A program made the translations under genes and the position numbers. Below, one piece after another: positions 44,390-57,438 of a stretch of 64,000 bases of DNA. This DNA comes from Flaccisagitta enflata (Eukaryota > Chaetognatha > Sagittoidea > Aphragmophora): NCBI GenBank assembly GCA_965153355.1, contig OZ231127.1, forward strand, positions 90,582,001 through 90,646,000. Reading direction: 5' to 3'. Each line of letters opens with the position of its first letter. The first letter of the stretch is position 1. The notes under the pieces were generated by a model. It made no database searches and was not told the DNA's origin. It saw only the letters and a program-made list of their open reading frames with translations.

Positions 44390-45730
44390 TCCGACCCACC
44401 CAACTGGCCCAACCAGCCTACCAGCTTAAAAAAGGAAAAACGTGCATAACTTCGGCATTTTTGTACCGATTTGGTTAAAATTTGGTACACCGTCTTTAAA
44501 TCGGAGTGATAAATGTTAAACCTTTATAACTCCTAAACCACTTGGCAAAAAGTCTTCAAATTTTCAGAGAATGTTGGAGTATTAGATAGTTGAGGATTGG
44601 CAAAACAGCAGTGACAATTTTTCCAGATTTTCTTCCACGAAGAAGCTTATTTTATTTGCATGCCATTTCTAAAGAAAAAAAGCTATAGACCCGGGGAAGG
44701 TCTCCCCGGGGAAGGTCTCAAATGGCAAGAAATTTATGATAGATTTCACTTCTGTCAAAAAATTTTAGAAAATTTGGATATTTCATGAGGTTATGATTGA
44801 TTGGAGTAAAAATTCTGCTGTCATGCAGACTTCAAATTCTGGAAAGTTGATCAAAATCTTCATAAATATACAAAATGGTCAAAAATTTTGCCAAAATTAA
44901 AAAATATGATTATTTTTTTTTCATTTAAGACCAGCCTCAGGGTTCCAGCCCAATATATTTTGAAATGGTAAGCATGTAATAACAACTTCTTTCAAAAAAC
45001 CCTATGAAACAAGTGATTTTACCCCTAAAAATCCATTTTTTCGATGATTTGCTGATCCTCACCTTTCCATGACCAAAAATCGAAGTTTTGCTTAACAAAA
45101 CTGCAGTATATTACCAACATTCTCTAAAAATTTGAAGACTTTTTGCCTAGTAGTTTAGGAGTTATACAGGTTTAACATTTATCACTCCGATTTAAAGACG
45201 GTGTATGTAGTCCCTAAATGGAAAAACTCAACTTATATCTTTGAATTGTAAGGATTTTAGCATGCTAACCGGCCAAACCAGCCTACCACCCAACTAGCCT
45301 ACCAGACTAAATAAGTGAGAAACGTGCATAACTTTGGCATTTTTCAACTGATTTGGTTAAAACTTAGTATGTAGTCTCTAAATGGAAGGACTCAACATAT
45401 GAATTTGATTTATAAAGATTTTAGCATACTAACCGGCCAAACCAGCCTACCAGCCTACTGGCCTAAAAGTGAAACATATGCATAACTTTGGTATTTTTCT
45501 ACCAATTTGGTTGAAACACAGTATGTAGTCTCTAAATGGAAGGACTCAACACATGAATTTGATTCATAAAGATTTTAGCATGCTAACTGGCCAAACTGGC
45601 CTACCAGCCAACCAGCCAACCAGCCTAAAAAGTGAAAAACGTGCAAAACTTTGGCATTTTTCAACCAATTTGATTCAAACTTGGTATGTATTCTCTAAAT
45701 GGAAGGACTCAACATATGTATTTGATTTGA
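44390..45730. repeat. About 160-bp tandem repeats and an inverted repeat
   Basis: Units containing GCATGCTAACCGGCCAAACC, GTGCATAACTTTGGCATTTTT and GTATGTAGTCTCTAAATGGA recur with a period near 160 bp (copies near 45265, 45425 and 45585, and a diverged one near 44400). Arms at 44486-44590 and 45105-45205 (TACACCGTCTTTAAATCGG and its inverse) form an inverted repeat of about 100 bp. Confidence 0.82.
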
Positions 45731-45827
45731 CAACGCTGTTTGACAACGCCATTTGACAACGCTGTTTGTCAACGCTGTTTGACAACGCCTTTTGACAACG
45801 CCGTTTGACAACACCGTTTTGACTGAT
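45728..45827. repeat. 13-bp tandem repeat, 7 units
   Basis: GACAACGCTGTTT and one- or two-base variants. Confidence 0.95.
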
Positions 45828-45879
45828 CGCGGACCCCTTACTCTTACAAAGATTTTTTTTCTTAGTTTTTTTGTTGTAC

Positions 45880-46060
45880 TGCCCCCGCCCAACCGTCCGC
45901 GACTGTTGCCCATTGGGGGCCTGAAATAAGTTCATCCTTTGAATTTTATGTATAACTGTAAATTTGAGGGGGTTTTTTTAGTCGTGTGCACGCGACTCTA
46001 CACTTACTTTGTCCATCAGTCGGTTGGTCGGTCGGTCGGTCACACTTTACTTTTTTTACC
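45880..46060 (-). mobile_element. Rearranged hairpin-ended element
   Basis: GCCCAACCGTCCGCGACTG (body) and, further on, TTTTTAGTCGTGTGCACGCGAC plus GTTGGTCGGTCGGTC units, separated by unrelated sequence. Confidence 0.6.
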
Positions 46061-46313
46061 AATTTTATTTCTTTAGGTCATGTGAGAGTATACTATTCTG
46101 AGTCATTATAAGTCATTCTAAGTCATTTTAAATGTAAGTCTCGCACGCGACTTATAGGTGTTGGCGTTGTTTCTCATACGACTGACCTTGAAAAGTTGAA
46201 TGGTTGTCTTAATCTGCGATTAGTGCGAATCTTTTGTGACATGTTAAATGCAGGTAGCTCTCGCCGAACAGAAATCTAGAGATTCATCTAGTTATCCAAA
46301 AAGACCTTGTGCC

Positions 46314-46401
46314 ATGCACAATCTTTCCGAGCTTCACTTTCTATTGTTGTGCATGTTGTTCACCACGTCAAAAGTGCTTTTTCAATCGGCTCAGTTGAGC
46401 A
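46314..46401 (+). CDS. Candidate signal-peptide exon
   Basis: ATG in GTGCCATGC, 29 codons plus 1 nt, ending at the strong donor TGAGCA|GTAAGT (phase 1). It encodes HFLLLCMLFTTSKVLF, a hydrophobic signal-like core. The next exon may be at 46673. It resembles the first exon of the membrane-protein gene in design only. Confidence 0.4.
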
Positions 46402-46672
46402 GTAAGTATAAAGAATTACCGCTTATCAAAATTCAGCAAAAAGTCAACCTTTCCATTTGTTGACTTAGGCTCATAACTTAATATTTCCGAACGTGTTGGA
46501 TTTATCGGGTCATTATTAGCCATTTCCTTTCATTTCATGTTTCGACTGGTGTTAGTCTCAAAGAATCGTCGTCAAGGAAGCTCCCGGCATCCCAACGACC
46601 ACATTAATTTATGACCTCCTTCGCGTTGTTCTTTTTGTTTTCTTCTTGTTCTTTTTTTAATGTCGTTCTCAG

Positions 46673-46784
46673 ATGTCACGTCGACAATACTGGATGTCAC
46701 GCGAAAATTGAGGTTGAGAACAAGTGACTTTGGAGTTAGGATTTTGTTTAGCCTTTTTCTTTTTTTAAATTCTGTATCATTTAG
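46673..46784 (+). CDS. Tentative second exon
   Basis: The acceptor CGTTCTCAG|AT matches phase 1 of the preceding candidate exon. The frame reads NVTSTILDVTRKLRLRTSDF, then a hydrophobic run, to the donor TTTAG|GTAAGT. The final third could instead be the polypyrimidine tract of a following exon, with an earlier donor at ACAA|GTGACT. Confidence 0.25.
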
Positions 46785-46921
46785 GTAAGTCTTTTTACTA
46801 CAAAATGTTGCACATTTTGAATGAATCAAGATCAATAAAAGTAGAAAAGTATATGCTATACAAAGAAAAACATGATTTGTTATACAGAAAAGATACAGAG
46901 TGGGTCTATTTACAAAGAACA

Positions 46922-47103
46922 ATTGATTGAAAAAAGCCCCGAGAAAAAATGTTCTTAAATTTTTAAGATTTTAAGCCTAATGTTCTTAAATTTTTGAAGA
47001 ATAAAGCCTTCCCATGTTCTTAGCAATGTTCTTAAATTTTTGACGATTTGAAGCCTAACGTTCTTATAAACTTGGTTCTTATGAAATAAAAAAAGTGTAG
47101 TGC
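46922..47103. other. Repeat with GTTCTTA units bordering the duplication
   Basis: GTTCTTAAATTTTT recurs four times with AAGCCTAATGTTCTTA, ending in TTCTTATGAAATAAAAAAAG and then TGTAGTGCG. This text replaces the second half of an interspersed element that is intact in the left copy at 1519-1680. Confidence 0.6.
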
Positions 47104-47665
47104 GAAAGCCACTCAGAATTCAAAAATGTTACGGGACGGACGAACGGACGGACAGACGGACGGACGGATGGACCAACCAACATGGCAAGGTGTAGAGTCG
47201 CGTGTCCACGACTGAAAATGTAAGTTCAACTATTCAATATATAAATTAAAAGGAAAGGGTATTTTTGTGGACTTCAATGCAAAAGTTCATCACCTTCTAG
47301 TTGGAATACTCAAAAATGGAAAGCATGACTACCAAAACTAATGTCACCTGATACCCAAGACAGCACTACAACATAAACTGGTCGGGGAGTATCAATATCA
47401 TTGGCTAATGTCATTTAGGTATATAGGCTAATTGCCCATAATCTTCCTCTTCCCCTTTTCCATTTCTCTTCCTTCTTCTTTTTCCCTTTTTCTGCTATCT
47501 TTATGCTTGCATTTCGTGCAATGTTCATGTACATCTTTTGTTCAAAATACTGATAATAAACATGGAAATGTGTTTACATGGCAACCGGTCATGATGGGGA
47601 ATAAAACATCCCTTTATTAATCATTAGTCGATATTCAAAATATCACTCCCCCAGCTTGATTCGTT

Positions 47666-47892
47666 TTTAGTCGCGTGCTACGCGACTCTACACCCCGTTT
47701 TGTCGGTCCGTCCGTCGGTTCGTCCGTCGGTCTGTCCGTCGGTCCGTCCGTCGGTCCGTCACACTTTACTTTTTTTGTTTTTTTTTGCGGTTTTTGGCCT
47801 TACTACTCCTGCCCAAATGATCTGGTGACCTCAATTATGGCCCCTGCCCACCCGCACGCGACTGGGGTAGCCGTGTATCCGGCCTTGTTCCA
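47666..47892 (-). mobile_element. Hairpin-ended short interspersed element, full copy (duplicate of 856-1084)
   Basis: Hairpin GTCGCGTGCTACGCGAC, then GTCCGTCGG units, the conserved body and the AAGGCCGG head on the minus strand. Its flanks are identical in kind to those at 856-1084, so it was copied with the segment. Confidence 0.85.
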
Positions 47893-48254
47893 TTATGCTT
47901 GCCTCCACTATCTCAAGTCTGGACGGAATCCACTGTACCTCTATAGAAGGTCCGCGGATGCAGGCGCAACTTTTGACATCTTTTGTTCAATTCTTAGTGG
48001 TTGACAAATTTCGCTATTAAATCTAGGTGACGCAAATAACCTTGAGTTTTGAAATAAACAAAAGACTAACTCAGGACAGGATAACGGTAAGTCTGTCCGT
48101 TCGTTGCTCGCTTTGGTATGCACAGTGTCTTATGTATGTCACCCCTAAGCAATTTGGCAAAAGTCACAAATATCAAAATTTTTTGCCTTAAACCAATCAT
48201 ATGCATTGCATAGAAGTCAAAAAAAGTTATAGAGCACTTTCGGTAAAGAATTGA

Positions 48255-49200
48255 CGACGCAGTGCCGTAAAACGCCGTAAAATTCCGTAATAATGACATT
48301 TTTACCAGTTTTTCAGGTTGATGATGTTAAAAAAAAAGGTGTTATGGTTGGCAAACGGTCATACAGTAACTGTGTGGCTTTGAGATATACTCATACCAAA
48401 GATCAAGTGAAACCGTCATCATTCAGCATCTTTTTTTGCCGTAAAATGCCGTAAAAATGGCTATTTTCACACTTTTTAAGGTCGTTATTGTTTTAAAACA
48501 GCTATATAAGGTGGCAAAGGGTTAAACACTAATGGTTTGGCGCTCGGACATACTCTTACCAAGAATTGAGTGGAGCCGTCATCATTCAGTGTCATTTTTT
48601 GCCGTAAAATGCCGTAAAAATGGCTATTTTCACACTTTCATAGGTTGATATTGTTTAAAAACAGCTGTAATAGGTGGCAAAGGGTCAAATACTAATGGTT
48701 TGGCTCTGGAACATACTCTTGCCAAAAATTGAGTGGAGCTGTCATCATTCAGTGTCACTTTTTGCCGTAAAATGCCGTAAAAATTGCTATTTTCACACTT
48801 TTTTAAGTTGTAAATGTTTTAAAACAGCTCTAATAGGAAGCAAAGGGTCAAACAATAATAGTTTGGCTCTGAGACAAATTCTTACCAAAAACTGAGTGGA
48901 GCTGTCATCATTCAGTGTCATTTTTGCCGTAAAATGCCGTAAAAATGGCTATTTTCACACTTTTTTTAAGTCGTTCATGTTTTAAAGCAGCTGTAATAGG
49001 CGGCCAAGGGTCAAACACTAATGGTTTGGCTCTGGGACATACTTATGCCAAATATTGAGTGGAGCCGTTGTCAAGTAGTGTCTTTTCTTGCCGTAAAATG
49101 CCGTAAAAATGGTTATTTTCACACTTTTTAGGTCTTTAATGTTTTAAAACAGCTGTAATGGGTGGCAAAGGGTCAGACACTAATGGTTTGTGAGTAAGAG
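48255..49200. repeat. About 162-bp tandem repeat, about 6 units
   Basis: GCCGTAAAATGCCGTAAAAA recurs near 48441, 48602, 48764, 48927 and 49090. Each is followed by TGGCTATTTTCACACTTTT, AACAGCTGTAATAGGTGGCA and AATGGTTTGGCTCTG. It lies in the part of the right arm that the left arm lacks. Confidence 0.9.
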
Positions 49201-51240
49201 TCGGAAAGTGGAAAAACAATTGTTGAAGAGGTGTATGAGTGGGGGGGGGGGGAAATTTGGAAGCGCTTGCCCATTCATCCGCGACAATATTGTAACATTA
49301 GCTACATAGACTAGTTTTTTCCAATAATGAAAATTAATTGTATTGGATTATCACACCTCTCTGGATACGCCCCCAAGAGGTATGAAAAGACCGTTTTTGC
49401 CACTGTGTCATTTGTCATCAGGAACATGTGGGATACTAAAAAACAAAAAAACAAATAAATTCATCTTAAATTTTTTCATTTATATAACTCTTTTGGTAGA
49501 AAAAGATATTTTTAACATTTTTTTTTGCTTAAAATTTTTTTTTGAGCTTTGAAAATTCTAATTAATACTGAAAATGTGAGGCAATAGTTTGAATATACAC
49601 ATTTTAACCCTTCACAACATGTTTTTTGAGATAACATACAAATTAGAGCTTAAAAATAGCTTAAAAATGATAAAATATGGTTTTTTTCAGCATTTTTGAT
49701 CTTTAAACTTTAAAAAATCCCCAACAACTGGTTGTTCTGGGTAAAAGTATCTTTACTCAAACTATAACTACACATTATAAGGATTTTTTCTGGATAAATA
49801 CAGCTGCACAAACTATTTTTTGCTCAAAAATGCTAAAAAAGCCATATTTTGTTATTTTTAAGCTATTTTTAGGCTCTAAACCCAAAACTGTCATAAATAC
49901 CTGGTTATTCAGGGCATAAGTATTTATACTCGGACTAATACTATACATTTCTAGAATTTTTGTTTTGTTTTTATGCTTCATTAACATGGAAAAACTTAAA
50001 AACACTGAAAAAAGCAATATTTTACTATTTTTAGGCTATTTTTAAGCTCTTATCTAAAAAATATGTAAAAAAACTTGTTGTTACAGGTAAAAATGTGTAT
50101 ATCCAAACTATTGCCACACATTTCCAGGAGTCATGGAGATTTTTGAAGCTGCATAAATAATTTTTTACCAAAAAAATGCTAAAAATAAGCTTTTTTCACC
50201 TAAACAGTGCTGTAAACAAAAAAATTTGAGATGAATTTTTTTGTTTTTTTGTTTTGTTTACAATATGGAAATAACTGAACTGATAATTGACCATTTTTGA
50301 CTTTTCCAAAAATTTTGGATAATTTTACCCAAAATCATGGTTTTCTTGTGTATAGTAATTTGGCGAGTATCATCGATTCGTTCAGCTATAGCATATGCAA
50401 ATAGTTTCTAGGGTCAGTGACAACCCTCATGCAAAATTTGGAGACAGTAGGAGCAAAACAGCCAAAAGAAATATGTTTTTTCAATTTTTAAGTGATAGGT
50501 CAGTTGGGCTGGTATGCATATTAAAAAAAAATTCAACTGTCGGTTTTAGAAACACCATGTCAGGGTAGTTTATCCCCTAAAAATTTATGGCGTCAGCTAA
50601 ATTTTGGTTGTAGATATTCAAATTTGATTTTTGTCATTTTTGTCATTTTTGATATTCTGGCAAATCTGGTCAAAAACGACTAAAAGCCCGCCCGAGTCCG
50701 GGTATTTTGACAGTGGTCCTGGAAACTACCCTAACAGGGCTATCAAATTGTGAAAAAAAATTCATAGGGTTTTCTGGGGTAATATAGGTTTCAGGTCCAT
50801 CTTTGTGCGTATTTTGTGTTAAAAAAAGTGAAAAAGTGTACTTTTTTGTTTATCGCGGCTAGGATACTACATCTTATGGGATTTTTTTTTCAGATACCAG
50901 TAGAGCTGCTCAAGACCAAGCCAGCAAAAAAATCCGCATGTCCAAAATGCAATTTTTAGAGCCACAGCGATCGATTTTGTAACAACAGTTCACGACGAAA
51001 AAGGTCAAAATTTCAACCTCCCAAAACATCGATTTTTGACTTTGTGGAGCTCGTAGCGCCGCGTTAGTCGGAAAAAAAGTTAAAAATCATTTGTTTGGTC
51101 TTAGTTTACGTGTTACCTTGCCATTAAAAAAAAAATCAACGCCAAAATCTCAATTTTGATTTTTGACCCCCCAAAGTTAGCCCTGATGACGCTTTTCATC
51201 AAGATACGACAGGGTGGTATGCATATACATTGATCCATTG
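49201..51240. other. No gene seen; A+T-rich with weak internal repetition
   Basis: From 49540 to 50230 a loose unit of about 180 bp returns (AGCTATTTTTAGGCTCT, ACTGGTTGTTCTGGGTAAAA), partly inverted. The rest is unique. No exon recognised. Confidence 0.45.
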
Positions 51241-51314
51241 ATGATCAGGTTTGGACTGACCGACGCGACAGGACTACGTCTACGGAAAGGGTTGTAAACA
51301 CGCGTTTGCACTCA

Positions 51315-51317
51315 CAA

Positions 51318-51403
<86 letters not shown>

Positions 51404-51470
51404 CAACAACAACAACAACAAAAACAACAACAACAACAACAACAACAACAAAAACAACAACAACAACAGT

Positions 51471-51531
<61 letters not shown>

Positions 51532-51551
51532 GTAACAACAACAACAACACT

Positions 51552-51620
<69 letters not shown>

Positions 51621-51705
51621 AACAACAACAACAACAACAACAATTACAACAAAAACAACAACATTAACAACCAAAACAACAACAGCCACAGCAACAGCAA
51701 CAACA
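51315..51705. repeat. (CAA)n microsatellite
   Basis: Reverse-complement counterpart of the tract at 60-465, with different interruption positions and length. Confidence 0.96.
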
Positions 51706-51899
51706 AACAACATTTCAAAAACGTTTTAAAAACCGCATCAACACGTCAACAATGACAACAACAGAAAAAGAAACAGCAACAACAATTTTATTGGTTGCAA
51801 AAGCGTCAGATAGTCAGCGGTACCCGTTGCCCCTAAGTTTATGAATGTTAGATGTGGAAGTAAAAGGAGCAGCAGCCCCGAAGTAGCTGATGACCTATG

Positions 51900-52175
51900 C
51901 TGTAGCATTGAGGCTAGGATTTATGCCTGAAGGCTGAGGTTTGAGCTACAATGCTGAAATTGGAGCCAAGAGGCAAGGATTGGGGCCTCCAGGCTATGAT
52001 TGGAGCTTTGTTGTTGGGGTTGCTGCCTATAGGCTAGAATTGGAGCTTCAGAGCTGGGATTCGAGCCTTGAGGCTGGAATGGGAGCCTGGAGGCTTGGAT
52101 TGGAGCCTCAAGGCTGGGATTGGAGCCTCAAGGCTGAGACTGAAGCCTTGAGGCTGGGATTAAAGCCAAAGGGGG
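51900..52175. repeat. 24-bp GGCTGGGATTGGAGCCT minisatellite
   Basis: About ten units of AGGCTGGGATTGGAGCCTYA and variants, ending in a poly-G run. Confidence 0.88.
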
Positions 52176-52249
52176 GGGGGGATGGAGTATAAGAAGGAGA
52201 AGGAGAAAGAGAAAGAGAAACTATACCATATGTGTGAAAGCATAGGTCA

Positions 52250-52555
52250 GCGGCTTCTTCGGGGCCGCTGCCCAAAAAGCATGAAGCATAAAACATTAAG
52301 CATAAAATCACCACTTCCATGTAAATTTGGGGTTGTATCATATTCAACTTTAACCCCGAAAAGCATCGAGTTTGAAACAGGTTTATATCAGGTCTCTTTA
52401 CGTAACCAAGACCGTAAAGATGGTAATAAATAAAGTTGAGGATGGCGTTGATTCAAAATCAAAGAATTCGGTAGTCTTAATTAACACTGAGGAGCCTTGG
52501 GAAGACCTGTTGGAAAAAAGAGCTACGTAATTCTCAGTAGGCATCGAAGAGTCGA
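52250..52555. other. No firm gene; a short open frame of unknown status
   Basis: A hairpin-like AGCGGCTTCTTCGGGGCCGCT is followed by unique sequence. A 55-codon plus frame ending TAA near 52530 reads NTEEPWEDLLEKRAT at its end and may be a gene remnant, without splice support. Confidence 0.3.
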
Positions 52556-52559
52556 AGAG

Positions 52560-52985
52560 AAATGGACGGACAGGTGGACAGTTTGAGCGACAAGCAGAAC
52601 AAGAAGGCAGGATACTCCGCTGCCAAAATGAGTAGCAAAGGAATGGACGGGCAGGCGGACAGGCGGACAGGCGGACAGGCGGACAGGCGGATAGGCGGGA
52701 ATGCGGGCAGGCAGATAGGTGGACAGGTGGACAGGCGGACAGATAGAAAAACAAGCAGAACAAGGCCGCGCAATGAGCCAGCTCAGCTCAGCTCATATCA
52801 GCTAAAGAAAATTCCCATACCCAACCTCTAACCACCCAGCAATCACCCCAAAAAAATACCCAAGGCCCAGAGGGTAAGAGCATTGATAAAAAAACGCTAA
52901 CCAAGCAATTGGGTAACGCAAGAAGTACTGCAAAAACCGCCCATGATCGCCGAAAAAAGCAAAGTGTCACGCGAAGTGTTGTGGA
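52560..52985. repeat. Dispersed element with a GGACAGGC minisatellite (empty site for the Penelope-like insertion)
   Basis: Reverse-complement relative of 2055-2128 plus 3010-3345. The two flanks that surround the retroelement at 2131-3010 are adjacent here near 52895. Confidence 0.78.
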
Positions 52986-52989
52986 GCGA

Positions 52990-53075
52990 CTGTTTAAGTT
53001 GGTCGTTGAGTTGGTCATACAGTCGGTCATAGAGTTGGTCATGGAGTTGGTCACAGAGTTGGCACGCAACTGAAA
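52990..53075. repeat. 14-bp GAGTTGGTCATGGA tandem repeat
   Basis: Six units of (A/G)GTTGGTCATRSAG type follow the 52560 element and end in GGCACGCAACTGAAAAA. Confidence 0.85.
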
Positions 53076-53487
53076 AATTTAGATTTATACTTTATAATGG
53101 AACCAATCAAAATTTCTGGAAAGGAATTTTCTTTACTTGATGAAGGTTTTGCTAGTAACACCTATTGATCGTATAGTGCAGGTCAGTGCTGATCAGTACC
53201 AAATCATCATCACGTGACTCAAGATCAAAACTGAAAATTCTTCGTTTGTACCGAAACCAAGTTCAAGATCGAAGAACATTTCAATACGCGCTTTGAGGTC
53301 TTAGCTTTGGCCATTTAGCATTTGTCACTTCGTACTTGTAAGCAGAGAGCGAGAGAGAGAAAGTCAAGAAGACACGAAATCACCTCAAGTGGTATATTGG
53401 TGAGTTGCACACTTGCGCACACTTGCAAACTCTTACATCGCTCAGTCACCCTCCAATCAACACATACAAATAAACACGTACACTCAG

Positions 53488-53489
<2 letters not shown>

Positions 53490-53535
<46 letters not shown>
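53490..53535. repeat. (CA)n microsatellite
   Basis: About 45 bp of CA, then three CGCA units. Confidence 0.96.
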
Positions 53536-53537
<2 letters not shown>

Positions 53538-53576
53538 GCACGCACGCACGCACGCATAAATTTCCGCATATTTGAG

Positions 53577-53915
53577 ATTACACTTTTTTTTATAAGAACC
53601 AAGTGTATAAGAACGTTACATTTAGAATCTTGAAAAATTTTAGAACATCGCTAAAACATTGGAGGGCTTCATTTTAAGTTGGAAAATTTTTTTTATCATG
53701 AAAGCAAGTATTTGCAAAGAAAGAATTACAAAGTAAGAAATAATAGTCAAAAACTATAGAATATTCTAGTCAAATACTACATTTAAAATTATATGTATTA
53801 GATTAAGAACGTTTTAAGAATGTTCAAGCCTTGTAACAACCTAGAATATGAGAATATTGAAGGCTTGCCCAAAAATGACGTTCTTATAAAAAAAAGAAAA
53901 AAAAAAGAGTGTAAT
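53577..53915. mobile_element. Terminal-inverted-repeat element, TTATAAGAAC type
   Basis: The left end TTACACTTTTTTTTATAAG and the right end TTATAAAAAAAAGAAAAAA plus AAGAGTGTAA are inverted. Inside are AAGAACGTT and GGAGGGCTTCA segments. Single ends occur at 43507 and near 47095. No open frame. Confidence 0.72.
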
Positions 53916-54116
53916 TGCAAGTGCAAGTGATGCACGCTGAGTTGCGTGCACTGCAGTTTCCTTTTTGCAAATGTTGACTGTGGTATGGCCTGTGCAATAA
54001 AAAGTTAAATTTGAAAACTAATCGGTAAAATTGAAATGTAAAAGTTGTGATAACCAAAATGCGTGAACGTCCCTCAAAGCTGCACAGAAAGGCAAGGATT
54101 GACCAGTTCTATGCTG

Positions 54117-54314
54117 AAAAACAAGGCCGGATACACGGCTACCCCAGTCGCGTGCGGGTGGGCAGGGGTCGTATTTGCTCACTTGGGCAGAAGCAGAGAG
54201 GACAAAGACGGCAAATACCCCAAAAAAGTAAAGTGTGACGGACGGACGAAACGACCGACGGACCGACGGACCGACAAAGCGGGGTGTAGAGTCGCGTAGC
54301 ACGCGACTAAAAAA
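54117..54314 (+). mobile_element. Hairpin-ended short interspersed element, full copy
   Basis: AACAAGGCCGGATACACGGC head, body, GGACCGACGGACC array, GTCGCGTAGCACGCGAC and TAAAAAA. Confidence 0.86.
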
Positions 54315-54418
54315 CGAGAATTGATAAACTTTTTCTTATCCAATTCTTCCTCTTGTAATCGTCTTAGTGTTTGCCTGGTTTTGATATTGACTATTTCAAG
54401 TATGATACCGATATCAGG

Positions 54419-55084
<666 letters not shown>

Positions 55085-55217
55085 TTAATCTTTTCTTGTT
55101 GTATTTGAAGTCGTTGTTGTTGTTGTTGTGAATCGGGTGCTGGATTTTGCGAACTTTATTTCATTCCTAAACGGGGCTGCGTTCGCCGTCTGGGCCGACG
55201 CGGGCTCGCTAGGACTA
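55085..55217 (-). CDS. Candidate terminal exon
   Basis: 43 codons plus stop (TAA at 55087-55085) follow acceptor GGATTCAG|T. The sequence begins SPSEPASAQTANAAPFRNE and ends in a Thr-rich run. The first half is GC-rich at third positions, unlike the surrounding DNA. A second open frame (QQQQQRLQIQQEKIKKR) overlaps from about 55150 with another possible acceptor, so the frame is uncertain. Confidence 0.3.
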
Positions 55218-55229
55218 CTGAATCCCAAC

Positions 55230-55320
55230 ACGTAACACGCGTGCGCGTGAACTAAACGGTAAGACCATTGCTGAGTCCGTCCGCCCGTCCGTCCATCCGT
55301 CGGTCCGTCGATCATGACAT
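55230..55320. mobile_element. GTCC array with CACGCGTGCGCGTG hairpin, decayed
   Basis: AACACGCGTGCGCGTG (about 55233) is followed by GTCCGTCCGCCCGTCCGTCC. The design is like the main family, but too short to assign. Confidence 0.4.
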
Positions 55321-55530
55321 TTCTCACTTACCGTTGATTGTCTGCCCAGTGCCCAATCGCACACACAGCAACGATTTCTGAAATATAAAACCGGCCTTAT
55401 GTAGTTATTTCATTTTGTCTAGCTGACAATTCGGCCTAAGCAATATCAATATTTGATGATCATATCGCGGTATAAACAAACTAACAATAATTCTCCATCA
55501 TGGATGCCTGATTTTGCTTGAGCAGTGCTC

Positions 55531-56147
55531 ACATGTGTCTGACAGCCAATCCAGGGTGAAAATGACAGTACACCGGGTTTTTCTGTAGTTTTGCTATGCT
55601 TATCTGTGTACAATACAAGAACAATCGAGTAGGAAATCTTCCCTGGAGGGGATTTTGAAAAAAAAATCGATTTTTCGCCCAGAGGAAAGGTGATGGTAAC
55701 ACAGATTCTTCTGAGTTGTATTGACTCATTTTTTGATTCCATATTGTTATTCTATGCAAAATTTCCTTTTATTTGATAGGTCACACTATATGGTTTAATA
55801 CAGAAATAAAGTTTTCATTTTTTGAGCCACCGTTACTTTTTTGTAACGGTGACTCAAAAAATGAAAATTTAAGTTCTTCGCAAAAGTATAGAGTGCGACC
55901 TATCAAATGAAAGGAAATTTTGCATAGAATAACAATATAGAATCAAAAAATGAGTCAATACAACTCACAAGAATCTGCATTACCACCACCTTTCCTGTGG
56001 GCGAAAAATCGATTTTTTTTCAAAAACCCCTCCAGGGAAGATTTCCAACTCGATTGTTCTTGTATTGTACACAGATGAGCATAGCAAAACTACAGAAAAA
56101 CCCGGTGTACTGTCATTCTCACCCTGGATTGGCTGTCAGACACATGT
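55531..56147. mobile_element. Long foldback element (about 617 bp, arms about 305 bp)
   Basis: The ends ACATGTGTCTGACAGCCAAT and the inverse pair almost perfectly through CCGGGTTTTTCTGTAGTTTTG and AAAATCGATTTTTCGCCC, to a centre near 55850 (GTTACTTTTTTGTAAC). The short Leu/Phe-rich frames on both strands are palindrome shadows. Confidence 0.93.
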
Positions 56148-56399
56148 GTGCTTCGATTTTCTCTCATCATCTTTTGCTTCCTGTGTCTCGGGACAAAAAT
56201 GTTTCATAAATAAAATACTAAAAATAATTAAATCAGCTCAGGAAAATAGAATAGGACAAGCCCAGCAGGGCCACAGTCGCATGCTTTCATAAGTACATAA
56301 CTAATAGATTTTCTGTTATTTCGTTATTGAATGATTTCATAAATGACCTCAAGATGACTAAAAGTAAAACATATATATATTACACCATGAGGTTTCCAA

Positions 56400-56466
56400 T
56401 ACAGGGGAAAACAGATGGACAGACCGAAACAGCGACGTACAGAGTCACGAGCTGACGACTAAGAAT
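56400..56466 (+). mobile_element. Decayed tail of a hairpin-ended element
   Basis: GACAGACCGAAACAGCGACG, then GTACAGAGTCACGAGCTGACGACTAAGAAT. Confidence 0.45.
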
Positions 56467-56739
56467 ACACGACTACGCAACTACCTGAATTTGTGACCGA
56501 CCGACCAAAAAGCAGAGCACGTTACAGAAGCACTGGACAGGCAAAGTTTTATATCAAACAGATTCCCCCCTCCCCATTTATTAAATCAAATGAATGTTCA
56601 TCAAATTATTAAATTAAGAATAAGATCGTGGAAACTGAAATTAATTACTGGGGTTGGCTTATCGACCTTTGCTCTACATGGCATCTCGCATCGCGATCCC
56701 TCTCTGTACCTACTGTACATACCCCCGATTTCTTCATTT

Positions 56740-57250
<511 letters not shown>

Positions 57251-57364
57251 CTTTCTGACTGTTATCTTCCTCTTCCTGTTGAATTATTTTTTTCGGTATG
57301 CAAATTCTTTCGGTTATCCCATGGTAAAAATTCATGCCCGCGGATGTGTATTTCCTGTGGCGGC

Positions 57365-57406
57365 ATTCATTCACAGTCGATTGCGTATTTGTTTTCCTCC
57401 TCCTCT

Positions 57407-57438
<32 letters not shown>

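Larger units (their letters stand above)
47103..51780. repeat. Right arm of the inverted segmental duplication, with about 3.1 kb extra
   Basis: Positions 47103-48123 match 1618-600 in reverse complement, and 51260-51780 match 520-1. Between them, 48124-51240 has no counterpart on the left. It also contains a full hairpin-ended element (47666-47890, minus), as does the left copy at 856-1084. Confidence 0.85.

Noticed and set aside
52534-52831. Pro/Cys/Ser-rich secreted peptide
   Set aside because: It is a translation of the 8-bp TGTCCGCC minisatellite; the same frame recurs at 3059-3401 for the same reason.
55446-56292. Short Leu/Phe-rich genes on both strands
   Set aside because: Both are readings of the two arms of one palindrome and are therefore nearly identical on opposite strands.
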